DNA of 58,011 nucleotides, taken from the NCBI GenBank assembly GCA_964555935.1, contig CAZKUN010000021.1:1-58011 (forward strand), read 5' to 3'. The translations under genes were made by a program, and so were the position numbers. This document shows positions 1 through 9,100 of the stretch, piece after piece; position 1 is the first letter of the stretch, and every line of letters starts with the position of its first letter. Origin of the DNA: CAZKUN01 sp964555935. GTDB taxonomy: Bacteria > Armatimonadota > Zipacnadia > Zipacnadales > VGFC01. The notes under the pieces were generated by a model. It was given only the letters and a program-made list of their open reading frames with translations, was not told where the DNA came from and did no database searches.

Positions 1-1037
1 AACGTCACCGTCGTCCCGTGATCCGGCCCGGCCTCGGCGGCGATGACCCCGCCGTGGGCCTCCACGAGGTGTCGAGCCAAGTCCAGCCCCGAGTCGCTGT
101 CGTGGGCTCCCACTCGGCGGCGCTCCAGCAGTTGGGTCATGGCCTCCTCGGAAATCGCGTCTCCTCCGTCTGAGATGGCGAAGCTCGTGCCGTCGGCCGT
201 CGGCGACACGCTCACCCGCACCGTTCCGCCATCGGGAGACCGCGACTCCGCGCCGGACAGCAGTCCAACCAGCGCCAAGAGCAGCTTGTATCTGTCCGCT
301 CTCAACGTGGTCGGAGCCCGATCGAGTGTCGGCCCATACGCGCACCGGCCGCCGGAGGCCGACTGGATCTCCAACGCCTCATCCACAAGGCCGCCAACGT
401 CGAAGGCGTCGATGGCCAAGTCAATCTGTCGTCCGGAGTCGATCTTGGCGATGTCCAGGAACCCGTCGATTTGGCGAGTCAGATGGTCCGCCGCCTGGAT
501 GATCGACCCGAGGTCGTCGACCGTGCCGTCCGCCAACGCGGCGGTGTCCTCAAGCAATATGCCGCGCGCCCGGTCTTTGACCGACATAATGGGCGCGCGC
601 AACTCTTGCGATGCGAAATCCACGAGCGCGTCCCGCAACTGATCCAGTTGGTTGCGCTCGATTGCGTACCGAAGCGATCTTTCCAGTAACGCCGCGTCGA
701 CTTGGCCCTTGACTAGGTAGTCCGTCGCGCCGGCTTCCATGGCCATCACGTCGATGTCATGGTCGCCCTGGCCGGTCAGCACAATCACCGGCGCCCGGCA
801 GCCCTCCTCCATAGCCGCCCTCAGCAAGTCGAGCCCTGAGCGCCCGCCCAATCGATAGTCGATGAGGTAGACATCGTGCTCCGCGCGGCAGATGACATCG
901 AGGCCCTCCTCGTAGGTGGACACCCAGTCCAGTTTCACGGCGGATCCGCGGGTGGACTCGGCGAGCATGTCCCGCGTCACGACGAAGTCGTCTTCGTCGT
1001 CGTCAACTAGCAACGCCCTGATCGGCCTGTCATCCAT
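1..1037 (-). CDS. Receiver domain fused to degenerate histidine-kinase-like module (partial, runs off left edge)
   Basis: Translating the minus strand from the ATG at 1037-1035 gives an open frame to the window edge (about 345 residues, C-terminus missing). Residues 1-125 are a CheY-like receiver: acidic pocket LLVDDDEDDF, phospho-acceptor Asp in YLIDYRLGG, Thr in VIVLTGQG and Lys in DYLVKGQ. A HisKA-like helix follows, but the H-box reads DFASQELRAPIMS, so the phospho-accepting His is Gln. The N-box reads LVGLLSGAES and lacks the usual Asn. The G1-like segment is ISDGGDAIS and the G2-like segment GLDLARHLVEAHGG. The receiver looks competent; the kinase module looks catalytically dead or re-purposed. 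The start overlaps the stop of the preceding gene by 8 nt (ATGGATGA), which implies translational coupling. The gene is last in a four-gene phosphorelay cluster. The fold is secure; the loss of kinase activity is inferred from the missing residues. Confidence 0.85.
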   Translation of the reverse strand, partial: MDDRPIRALLVDDDEDDFVVTRDMLAESTRGSAVKLDWVSTYEEGLDVICRAEHDVYLIDYRLGGRSGLDLLRAAMEEGCRAPVIVLTGQGDHDIDVMAMEAGATDYLVKGQVDAALLERSLRYAIERNQLDQLRDALVDFASQELRAPIMSVKDRARGILLEDTAALADGTVDDLGSIIQAADHLTRQIDGFLDIAKIDSGRQIDLAIDAFDVGGLVDEALEIQSASGGRCAYGPTLDRAPTTLRADRYKLLLALVGLLSGAESRSPDGGTVRVSVSPTADGTSFAISDGGDAISEEAMTQLLERRRVGAHDSDSGLDLARHLVEAHGGVIAAEAGPDHGTTVT

Positions 1038-1494
1038 CGTTGCAGCCCTTCCCCCGTGGCAATTCGACAATCTCAAACCAGTACTGCTCGATAGCCCTCG
1101 CCACGTCGACCAGCGCTTCGAAGGTGACGGGCTTGGTGATGTACGAGTTCACGCCCAGATCGTACGAGCGACAGATGTCCTCCTCCGCCTGGGACGTGGT
1201 GAGAATCACGATCGGGATCTTGCGGATGTCCGGACTGGACTTGATCTCCTGCAGCGCCTCACGGCCGTCCTTCTTGGGCATGTTGAGATCCAGGAGGATC
1301 AGCCCGGGCCGCGGAGCGTCTGCCGGGGCGGCATACTTGCCCTGTTTCAGGAGGTAGTCCATCAGCTCCTCGCCATCGGAGACGAAGCGCAGATCGTTCG
1401 CCAGCCGGCTATCAGTGAAGGCGTCCCGGATCATCAGGCAGTCGTCGTCATCGTCATCGGCCACGAGGATCATGATTGGGCAGGTCCTGTCCAT
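1030..1494 (-). CDS. Single-domain response regulator (Rcp1-like receiver)
   Basis: This 154-residue protein is a lone receiver domain with no output domain. It has an unusual run of six Asp in VADDDDDDCLM at the acidic pocket, the phospho-acceptor Asp in LILLDLNMPKKDG, Thr-Thr in IVILTTSQAE and Lys in SYITKPVTF. The LDLNMPKKDG and long beta4-alpha4 pattern is that of Rcp1-type regulators, which pair with phytochrome-like or PAS kinases. It starts 5 nt after the stop of the PAS kinase gene, with GGAGG about 10 nt upstream of the ATG. A second in-frame ATG at 1473 (MILVADDD) is a reasonable alternative start. The likely role is to take phosphate from the adjacent kinase and pass it to another protein, perhaps the downstream receiver/kinase-like protein (inference). 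Confidence 0.9.
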   Translation of the reverse strand: MDRTCPIMILVADDDDDDCLMIRDAFTDSRLANDLRFVSDGEELMDYLLKQGKYAAPADAPRPGLILLDLNMPKKDGREALQEIKSSPDIRKIPIVILTTSQAEEDICRSYDLGVNSYITKPVTFEALVDVARAIEQYWFEIVELPRGKGCNDG

Positions 1495-1499
1495 GCCGT

Positions 1500-3833
1500 C
1501 TATGCCTCCGTTGGCTTCTGATGAACCGGCAGCGAAACCGTGAACGTCGCGCCCTCGCCGTCTTCGCCATGGGCCGCGATCGTGCCACCGTGACGCTCGG
1601 CGATCTTGCGACAGATTGCCAGCCCCATGCCCGTGCCCTCGTAGGCGCTGCGGCCATGGAGACGTTCGAAGACGCCGAAGATTCGCTCAGCGTGCTTGCC
1701 CTCAAAGCCAATGCCGTTGTCCTGAACGGTGATCTCGCACATCGGCGTGGCGGTGCTTGAGATCCGGCCACTTACGCGGACGATCGGCGACACGCCCTCC
1801 TTGCGGAACTTCAGAGCATTGCCGATGAGATTCTGCAGTAGCTGACGGATCTGGAGCGGATCGGCATCGATGGTCGGCAGAGGGTCTGCACGCACCTCGC
1901 CTTCCACGTCCTCGATGCGCACCTCGAGGTCACTGACGACGTCCGCAACGATCTCCGTTAGGTCCACCGGCGCGAACGGTTGGGCTTTGGTCGTGAGACG
2001 CGAGAACGTGAGCAGGTCGTTGATGAGCGTCTGCATCCTGCGAGCGGCGTTCTGCATCCGGTCCAGGTAGTCGCGACCTTGCTCATCCAGTGATTCGCCA
2101 AACTTGGTCTCGATGCGCCCGCCGAAGGCCACGATCTTGCGCAGCGGCTCTTGGAGATCGTGCGAGGCCACGTACGCGAAATCCTCCAGCGCGCCGTTCG
2201 ATCTCTGCAGTTCCTCTAGCGCAAGCTCTAGCTTCCTCTCGGCTTGCTTGCGTCGGCTGATGTCGGTCATTACCGCGAAGCTGCCGGCGTACTCCCCATC
2301 GTCGTCGAACAGAGGGCGGGGCGCGACAATGGAGTGGACGGCCCTGCCGTCTGCCGCCGTCCACATGAGTTCATACGACTCGTCTTCGCCCTGCATGCGT
2401 CGGAGCATTTGCTCGGCGAGGACCTCTTGGTTTGCCTCGTCCAGCAGTGCCTTTGAGTCCGCGCCCATGAGTTCGTCTTCCGCTCGGCCGAGCATCCGAC
2501 AGAACGCGTCGTTGACGTAGGTGATCTTGCTGTTGGCGTCGACGATCGTAAGACCGTCGTTCATCGTCTCGACCAGCATCCGGAACTTCGCTTCGCTGGT
2601 CTCCAACTGGTCCGTGGCGACCGACAGCTCGGCGGTTCGCGTGTTGACGCGTCCCTCCAGTTCCTGGTTGAGACGCCGGATCTCGTCCTCAACGTGCCGG
2701 CGCTCCGTGATGTCTTGGACCGTGCCGATCATCCGCACTGCCTCGCCATCCGCGCCAAGCGTCGGCTCGCCCCTCTCGTGAACCGTTCTCTCCGTGCCGT
2801 CGGCCCACACGACTCGGTGCTCGAGGCTGTACGGCACGCGCTCCTCAAGCGTCTGGGCCACAGCGGCCTCGACCATTTCGCGGTCGTCCCGGTGGATACA
2901 CGCCAGGAAGGCCTCGTAGGTCGCGCCAAACTCCTGGGGCCTCAGCCCGAAGATCCGGTAGATCTCGTCCGACCATGAAAGCTCGTTGGTGACGATGTTC
3001 CAGTCCCAACTCCCGATGTGCGCGATCTCCTGGGCCTTGGCCAGAGTGGCCTGGCTGATGCGAAGCTCTTGCTCCGCCTCTTTGCGCTCGGTGATGTCTC
3101 GCACGACTGCCTGGAAGACCTGCCCGCCTCCGGGCTTGTCGATCCGGCTGAGCATCACGTCGGCCGGGAAGACCGACCCATCGGCCCGCACGTGGGTCCA
3201 CTCGAAGCGCGATACGCCGCGCTCGATCACCGTCGCGATGCGCTCGAGCGCCAGGTCCTCAGACCGTCTCCCGTTCGGCTGAAGCTCCGGCGAGAACTCC
3301 CACGGATGCAGGCCCAGTACGTTCTCCATGCGTTCGAAGCCCAGAAGCTGAGCGGACGCCGGATTGCAGTCCACCATCCGCCCGTCCTCAAACAGCATCA
3401 CGGCATCGCCGGTGGCCTCGTACAGAGCCTTGAACTTGGCCTCTGAGGCAGCGGGGGTGTCTCGGTCTTCGCACAGGTCGGTGATGTCGGTCAGGCAGGC
3501 CAATGCCTGCGGCGGATCGTCCGCGAGGCGGCTGATCTGCAGCCGCACCCACCGCTGTTCGGGGGCGTGGCCGTGCGCGAATTCGGTCGCGAATTCCGGG
3601 CCTCCGGCTACCACGCCTGCCATGCTCTGAGCAACAGCCTCAGCATCCGCGCCCGGCAGCGCATCGTCGATGAGCTTTGAGAAGTCCGTCCCAGCGTCTC
3701 CCCAGAATTCCCGCCACGCCCGGTTGGCGGTCAGTATCTTGCCATCGGGCGAGATGGCGGCGATCCCGCACGCCAGCGCGTCAACGGCATTGGCCCAGAC
3801 CTTGTGATCCGTGTCCAACCGCGTCCCCCTCAT
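1500..3833 (-). CDS. Multi-PAS sensor histidine kinase
   Basis: This is a 777-residue kinase with no transmembrane segment and no signal peptide, so it is probably cytosolic. Four PAS-type sensory domains are visible at roughly residues 10-115, 130-250, 270-380 and 413-530. The junctions carry the typical DIT/DIS-x-R endings (TDITDL, RDITERK, QDITERR, TDISRRK) and short coiled linkers. HisKA (about 548-613) has the phytochrome-like H-box YVASHDLQEPLRKI with the phospho-accepting His at 558. HATPase_c (about 655-770) has N-box QNLIGNALKF, G1 VQDNGIGF and G2 GTGMGLAICRKIAERHGG, all intact. It autophosphorylates and should feed the stand-alone receivers on either side. The ligand is unknown. It starts 54 nt after the upstream receiver gene and ends 5 nt before the downstream one, so it belongs to a probable operon. 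Confidence 0.93.
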   Translation of the reverse strand: MRGTRLDTDHKVWANAVDALACGIAAISPDGKILTANRAWREFWGDAGTDFSKLIDDALPGADAEAVAQSMAGVVAGGPEFATEFAHGHAPEQRWVRLQISRLADDPPQALACLTDITDLCEDRDTPAASEAKFKALYEATGDAVMLFEDGRMVDCNPASAQLLGFERMENVLGLHPWEFSPELQPNGRRSEDLALERIATVIERGVSRFEWTHVRADGSVFPADVMLSRIDKPGGGQVFQAVVRDITERKEAEQELRISQATLAKAQEIAHIGSWDWNIVTNELSWSDEIYRIFGLRPQEFGATYEAFLACIHRDDREMVEAAVAQTLEERVPYSLEHRVVWADGTERTVHERGEPTLGADGEAVRMIGTVQDITERRHVEDEIRRLNQELEGRVNTRTAELSVATDQLETSEAKFRMLVETMNDGLTIVDANSKITYVNDAFCRMLGRAEDELMGADSKALLDEANQEVLAEQMLRRMQGEDESYELMWTAADGRAVHSIVAPRPLFDDDGEYAGSFAVMTDISRRKQAERKLELALEELQRSNGALEDFAYVASHDLQEPLRKIVAFGGRIETKFGESLDEQGRDYLDRMQNAARRMQTLINDLLTFSRLTTKAQPFAPVDLTEIVADVVSDLEVRIEDVEGEVRADPLPTIDADPLQIRQLLQNLIGNALKFRKEGVSPIVRVSGRISSTATPMCEITVQDNGIGFEGKHAERIFGVFERLHGRSAYEGTGMGLAICRKIAERHGGTIAAHGEDGEGATFTVSLPVHQKPTEA

Positions 3834-3887
3834 GCCGCGTGTTCGTCAGTCCCGTGGAGCGGCCGTTGCTGGCCGTCCCGGACCTGT

Positions 3888-4307
3888 CTATTCGCCGTTA
3901 CCCGTGATCTCGTCCTCCGCCGCCTGCATTTCGCGGGCTTGCACGACGCGCCGGACGATCGTCAGCAGATCTTTTGGGTTGAACGGTTTCGTGTGGTACC
4001 AATCGACGCCCAAGTCCCAGCCGCGCGCCTGGTCGGCCTCGCTCGCCGCAGCCGTCAGCATGATGACAGGAAGCGCGCGCCATTCCTTGTTGCCTCGGAT
4101 CATGCGGAGAACGTCCCAGCCGGACATTCGGGGCATGCGCACGTCCAGTATGACCACGTCGGGGAGAACGTCTGCGTCCGAGAGCGCCTCGAGCGCCTCC
4201 GCTCCGTCGTATGCGGCGGATATCTCGTAGCCCTCGTCGTCAAAATACAGTTTCGTTGCGGCGATCAAGTCCGGCTCATCATCGACGAACAGAATGCGGT
4301 GCCCCAT
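3888..4307 (-). CDS. Single-domain response regulator (receiver)
   Basis: This is a receiver domain of about 139 residues: acidic pair in ILFVDDEPDL, phospho-acceptor near residue 55 in VVILDVRMPRMSG, Thr in VIMLTAAAS and Lys in WYHTKPFNPKDL. A short acidic tail follows alpha5 and there is no output domain. I place the start at the ATG at 4307, with a G-rich stretch 5 nt upstream. An in-frame GTG at 4316 adds only three residues. It is the first gene of the minus-strand phosphorelay cluster and lies 54 nt upstream of the PAS kinase. It faces the plus-strand methyltransferase gene across a gap of about 300 nt, so the promoter of the cluster should lie in that gap. Confidence 0.9.
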   Translation of the reverse strand: MGHRILFVDDEPDLIAATKLYFDDEGYEISAAYDGAEALEALSDADVLPDVVILDVRMPRMSGWDVLRMIRGNKEWRALPVIMLTAAASEADQARGWDLGVDWYHTKPFNPKDLLTIVRRVVQAREMQAAEDEITGNGE

Positions 4308-4604
4308 CTTGTCCACCCCCGCCAGTGGCTGCCCGAGCCGAGCCTACGCCCTCGGATCGCGCAACCCGGTTGTGGAGGGAGAGTGTAATGGATGCAGGGG
4401 ATGTTAGTGCGCAAAGCGACCGTGCTGCGGCGGTTGCTACGCTGTTCGCGTTGGCTCGAATCCCTCGCGGCAAAACGTCGACCTCTACTTCGCTACCTGC
4501 CGCATGGTACCTGCTCGTGTTGGCGTGGGCGAGGGCGTCGCTGGGTTCATGGCGAAGGGAACTCGGAGTGGGCCTGCCGGCCCATCCATCCCTGGAGGAC
4601 TGCT
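4308..4604. other. Divergent intergenic gap, no gene seen
   Basis: About 297 nt separate the receiver gene (minus) from the methyltransferase gene (plus), and promoters for both should lie here. I see only a short palindrome at 4362-4372 (CAACC-C-GGTTG). No convincing -35/-10 pair is visible, as expected for a high-GC genome with an unknown sigma consensus. An open frame runs in from 4392 in phase with the methyltransferase, but its codons are Arg/Trp/Cys-rich and unlike the gene, so I treat it as non-coding. Confidence 0.5.
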
Positions 4605-6065
4605 ATGCCGGACAACGGAGTGACCTATCCAGGCTACGGCATCGACATCACGCCCGAGTTGGTGGAGCAGTGCTGCGACACAGCCACGCGCCTGTTGGAT
4701 GAAGTCGGGTTTGAGGTCGCCCACGAGGGATTCCTAGACGCCGTGCGGGGCAAGCCCGGTTTGCGTATCGATGGCGACCGCGTGTTCTTCGACCCTTGCC
4801 TCACGCGCGAATACCTGGGCCAGTTCACTGCCGGGAAGCTGAGCGAGCGCCCGGCGGGAACGCAGCCGCCGCCCACGGATGAATGGACCGCTCAGATCGC
4901 CGGCTACTCCATGTCCGTCCTCGACGTTGAGACCGATGAGATCCGCTCCGCCACGTGCCAGGATCTGCGCGACCTCATCCGACTGGCGAACTCCTGCGGC
5001 GTCGGCGGCTCGTACCCGTGCATGCCGCAAGATATCCCTCCGCTGATGCGCGCCATCGCCTGCTTCAAGATCTGCTGGGAAGAGAGCGAGAGCATCCGCC
5101 CGTACGACTACCAGCAACCCGAGCAGACACGATACATCTATGACATGCACCGAGCGATGGGATACCGGTTCGACATCACGCTGACCGTGCCGAGCGCGCT
5201 GTCGGTCGATCCGAAGGACCTGGGCGTGCTGCTGGACTTCTACCCCGAGTGGAAGAGCAATCGCGACATTGATGTCTGCATCCTGGACTACGGTATGATC
5301 GGCATCACCAAGCCGATGAGTGCCGTGGGATGCGCGGCGATGACGCTCACGGAGACCCTCGCGCTGCACGTCCTGCTGAACCTGTTTGACTCCGACATGC
5401 ACGTGCCGGTCGTGATGATCGCGGGCACCCCGACCGACTTGCGCCACGCCTGCTGGGCGTTCGGCTCGCCGAGACGACACCTGCTGCGCTACCTGGACTC
5501 CCGGCTCGGGCCACGGCTCTGCGGCATCGACCCCGGCGACTACGCGGCCTCGGGAGTGTTGCTCGAAACCGGAAGCGCGGCGGTAGACGAGCAGGCGGCG
5601 ATGGAGAAGATGGCTGTTGGGCTTCTCGGCGCGATGCAAGGCGCGCGGACGTTTGGCTATGCGGGGACGCTATGCGTGGATGACCTCTTCAGCGCGGTTC
5701 AGTTCATCATCGACCTCGAGATGGTCGAATACATCCGCGAGACCATTCAAGCTTTCGATCCGCACCCCGACGTCATCGACGCAACCGGGCTCTACGAGGA
5801 GTGCCGCGAGGTTGGCTTGGGTGAGGACACGTTCATCAGTCACCCAAACACGATCCGGCGTCTCCGCAACGTGATGCCGTCGTCTCAGCGATTGGTCCGG
5901 GAGAAGCTGAGCACGTGGCTGCACCACTGCACCTCGTTGGCAGATCGGGCGCGCGCGGAGGCTCTGGAGCGCATCGCGGCTCAGGAGCCGCACCACCTCG
6001 ATGACGAGAAGCAGCGCGCGCTGGATGCCATATACGCGCGCGCCGAAGCCGAGTTCGGCGCCTAA
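4605..6065 (+). CDS. MttB-superfamily (trimethylamine/betaine-type) methyltransferase, non-pyrrolysine
   Basis: The 486-residue length matches the MttB family. The N-terminus has the family pattern (LLDEVGFEVAHEGFLDAV, then DGDRVFFDP). The C-terminal half has the signature region AAMEKMAVGLLGAMQGAR, then FGYAGTLCVDDLFSAVQF. Family members move a methyl group from a quaternary amine or related donor to a corrinoid protein. There is no in-frame UAG, so this is a pyrrolysine-free homologue of the glycine-betaine (MtgB) kind. No cognate corrinoid protein is in the window. The ATG at 4605 is chosen because GGAGGA lies 6 nt upstream and the family N-terminus begins there. The longer in-frame extension back to 4392 has no recognisable content. 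It is cytosolic. The substrate cannot be read from sequence. Confidence 0.78.
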   Translation: MPDNGVTYPGYGIDITPELVEQCCDTATRLLDEVGFEVAHEGFLDAVRGKPGLRIDGDRVFFDPCLTREYLGQFTAGKLSERPAGTQPPPTDEWTAQIAGYSMSVLDVETDEIRSATCQDLRDLIRLANSCGVGGSYPCMPQDIPPLMRAIACFKICWEESESIRPYDYQQPEQTRYIYDMHRAMGYRFDITLTVPSALSVDPKDLGVLLDFYPEWKSNRDIDVCILDYGMIGITKPMSAVGCAAMTLTETLALHVLLNLFDSDMHVPVVMIAGTPTDLRHACWAFGSPRRHLLRYLDSRLGPRLCGIDPGDYAASGVLLETGSAAVDEQAAMEKMAVGLLGAMQGARTFGYAGTLCVDDLFSAVQFIIDLEMVEYIRETIQAFDPHPDVIDATGLYEECREVGLGEDTFISHPNTIRRLRNVMPSSQRLVREKLSTWLHHCTSLADRARAEALERIAAQEPHHLDDEKQRALDAIYARAEAEFGA

Positions 6066-6101
6066 TCTCCGGGGAAAACCAGGGCTGGAGGCCTACCAAT
6101 A

Positions 6102-9100
6102 ATGAGATCCATGCTCGTTACGCTTGCCGCCATCTTGATCGGCTCGGCGATCTCGGCTCAGCCGGCGGATGGCCTGGTCGGCTACTGGACTTTCGATGAG
6201 GAGTCCGGCGGCGCTGTCAGTGATCTGTCCGGCAACGCCAACCACGCCACGCTCCACGGAGCGGCCCTCGTGTCGCGCGGCGACGGACAGGCTCTCAGCC
6301 TGGATGGCGTGGACGATTACGTTGACTGCGGCAACGCGCCGAGTCTCGATTTGACCGGTGCGGTGACTCTCGAGGCATGGATCAACCCAGAGGTGCTGCC
6401 GGCAAACGAGCCCATGATCCTCGGTAAGTACTACGACAGCTTCGGGCTCACCCACTATCGAGACGGCAACACGTGGTTCTATATCTCCGGCGGCGGCAAC
6501 AACACCAAAGGGCGCCTGGCCATCGGCGAGTGGAGCCACGTCGCCGCGACCTTCGATGGCACGACGATGTCGCTGTATGTGAACCGGGTCAAGCTCGGAT
6601 CGAAGCAGTCCAAGGCGCCCGCGATCGACAGCGGGCAGAGCTTCCTGATGGGCGTGTTGGTCGCCGGTCCCGAGTCTGCCGATCCGGGATACGGCGCGAA
6701 GGCGCACTGGCGCGGGTTGCTTGACGATGTCCGAGTCTACAGCCGGGCGCTCGATGAATCTGAGATCCTCGACCACTACCGAGAGTCGGCCAGCGGGTAT
6801 GGCGTCGACACGACTTGGTTCGACAGGATGAGAGTGGTCAACTACCCATTCCGCGGCGAGGGGCGCCTCGTCTCGATGCTCGACTTCAGCGGGGTGTTCC
6901 CATTGCCGGCGGATGCCGAGGTTACGGCCGGTCTCCAACTCGCCGGTGGCGAGCAACTCTCGCAGGTGACCGAGTTCACCGCCTTGCCTGCGTCGGGGAG
7001 GCTGTGCGCGACGCTCGATCTGGACGGGGTGCCGCCGGGCGAGCACCGGGTGGTTGCCAGGCTGACATCCCCCGGCGGTGTCGACATTGCGGGCGAAACC
7101 GCGTTCGTCTACCCGCTGGCGCCGTCGGCGGTCCCCGACCCATCGCAGGCGAGGGTCGGGCCGTTGCCGGCCGTCGCCGGGCCGGCGACCTACTCGGTTG
7201 AGGTCGGCCTGGGCGGGGGCTTCACCGTCATCAGCGGGGACCGGCGGCTGCCGTTTGAGTCATCGCTGTCATACCCTCAGGGCGGCAGCAACCGTCTGCT
7301 CGCCGGAGCGCCGGATGACGCCGGCGAGGCGGGCTTTGAGGTGAGCGTGAAACAGGTCAAGCGAGACCTTCACGAAGTCACGGCCGAGGGGCCGCACTAC
7401 GCCATCACGCGCCGGATCGCCGTTGAGCCCACCCGCGTCCTCGTCAGCGATACGATCCGCAATACGAGTGGCGATGACCTGGGGTTGATAATCGACAACT
7501 ACCTCGCCGGTCCTGATCCCTTCGACGCATCCGCGGTCGCCGGATATCCCGAGGGCACGGAGCGGCGCGAGGCCAAGAGCCCGTCGGCCTTCGCGAGCTA
7601 CGGCGACTTGGGCGTGGGGATTGTGCCGCTGGACGACGTCACCATCGTCCACTGCACGGTCTACGCCAAGGACGGCCGCGCCGGTGTCCGCGACGATAAG
7701 TTCGGCCTCGCGAAGGACGCCGAGTACACGGTCGAGTGGGCGGTCTATCCCGTTGATTCGCCCGATTACTACGACTTCCTCAATCTCGTCCGCCGCGACG
7801 AGGGCCGCAACGGCGCGGTCGACGGCGGCTTCGCCTTCATCGAGCGGAGCGACGTCACGCCGGAGCACCTGGATCTGCGCAACACGCGCTACGGATCGTT
7901 CGGGTGCCTGACGCATGTGGCGGACGACCCAGAGATCGAGATCGAGGGCATCGAGTTCCTCTGGCTGCCAAAAGAACGCGCCAGGATCAAGGCTGAGTTC
8001 GACGCGATCCGCGCGGACAACCCCACCGTCCAGCTCATGTTCCACGTCGCCCACAGCCTCGTGTCGACGAACACGCCGGACGAGATCTTCGCTGATTCTC
8101 GCGTGATCGATGCGAACGGGGAGCAAGTGCTCTACCCGTATGACTACGACTCCTGCGCATACTTCAGCCGCGCGAGACATGAGGCCGGATGGCGCTGGTT
8201 CATCTACTATCCGATGCCCGGGAACTCGTTCCATGACGCGCTCATGCGCAGCGTCGACGTGATGGTCGACGAGATCGGATGCAACGGCGCGTTCATGGAT
8301 GGCTTCATGCATGGCTATGGCTCGCCGTACACGTACGACCGATGGGACGGGCACACGGTTGACCTCGACCCGGAGACGAAGACGATCAAGCGCAAGGTTG
8401 GGTCGGTGCTGCTGATGTCTCAGCCCTCGATGGTCGAGTATACGCAGCGCATGAACGCCAAGGGCGCGAGGGTCGTGGCCAACGGTATCACGATGACGCG
8501 CACGATGGGCCAGCTCGACATCATCACCGACCAGGAGTGCAGTAACGGGCCGGCCACCCATCTCGCGCAGACGCCGTGCGCGCTAGGTAATCCCGGCGTG
8601 ATTCACAGCGAGGCGGATGTGTACACGGATGTCCTCGACAAGTTGAGCTGGGGGCTGCTCTACTTCTACTACGGCGAGAAGCAACTCACTTACCCATCGC
8701 TCCCGCAACAGATGTTCCCGATCACGATCGAGTCGATCCACTCGGGCACGGTCCGGGGCAAGGAGAGGATCATCACGAGCCGAGCGGGCGCGTATGGGTG
8801 GGAAGGCGCGGACGATCTACACTTTGCGTACCGATACAATCCGATCGGGGTATCGATCCCCGCGGAGTTCCTCACGACGGTCGAGCGCCAGGGGGTGCGG
8901 ACGCAGATCGACATCGCTCCCCGCGAGAGCGCTGTCATCAAGCGCGTTCCCGTCTCGATCCGGGCCAAGAACCCCGTGAACCTGGTATTCGAGCGTTACG
9001 ATGCCTCGGGCGCGAGCCTGATTCTCAACGGGCGCGGCTTGGTGCGGTTGGAGTTTAGGAGCGGGGATTTCCCCATTGCGCCCGGGGCGGAATACGCAGT

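Noticed and set aside
4392..4604. In-frame N-terminal extension of the MttB homologue
   Set aside because: The composition is unlike the gene, a strong GGAGGA precedes the ATG at 4605, and the family length fits the shorter protein.
4605..6065. Pyrrolysine-containing trimethylamine methyltransferase
   Set aside because: There is no in-frame UAG in the open frame, so no pyrrolysine codon is present.
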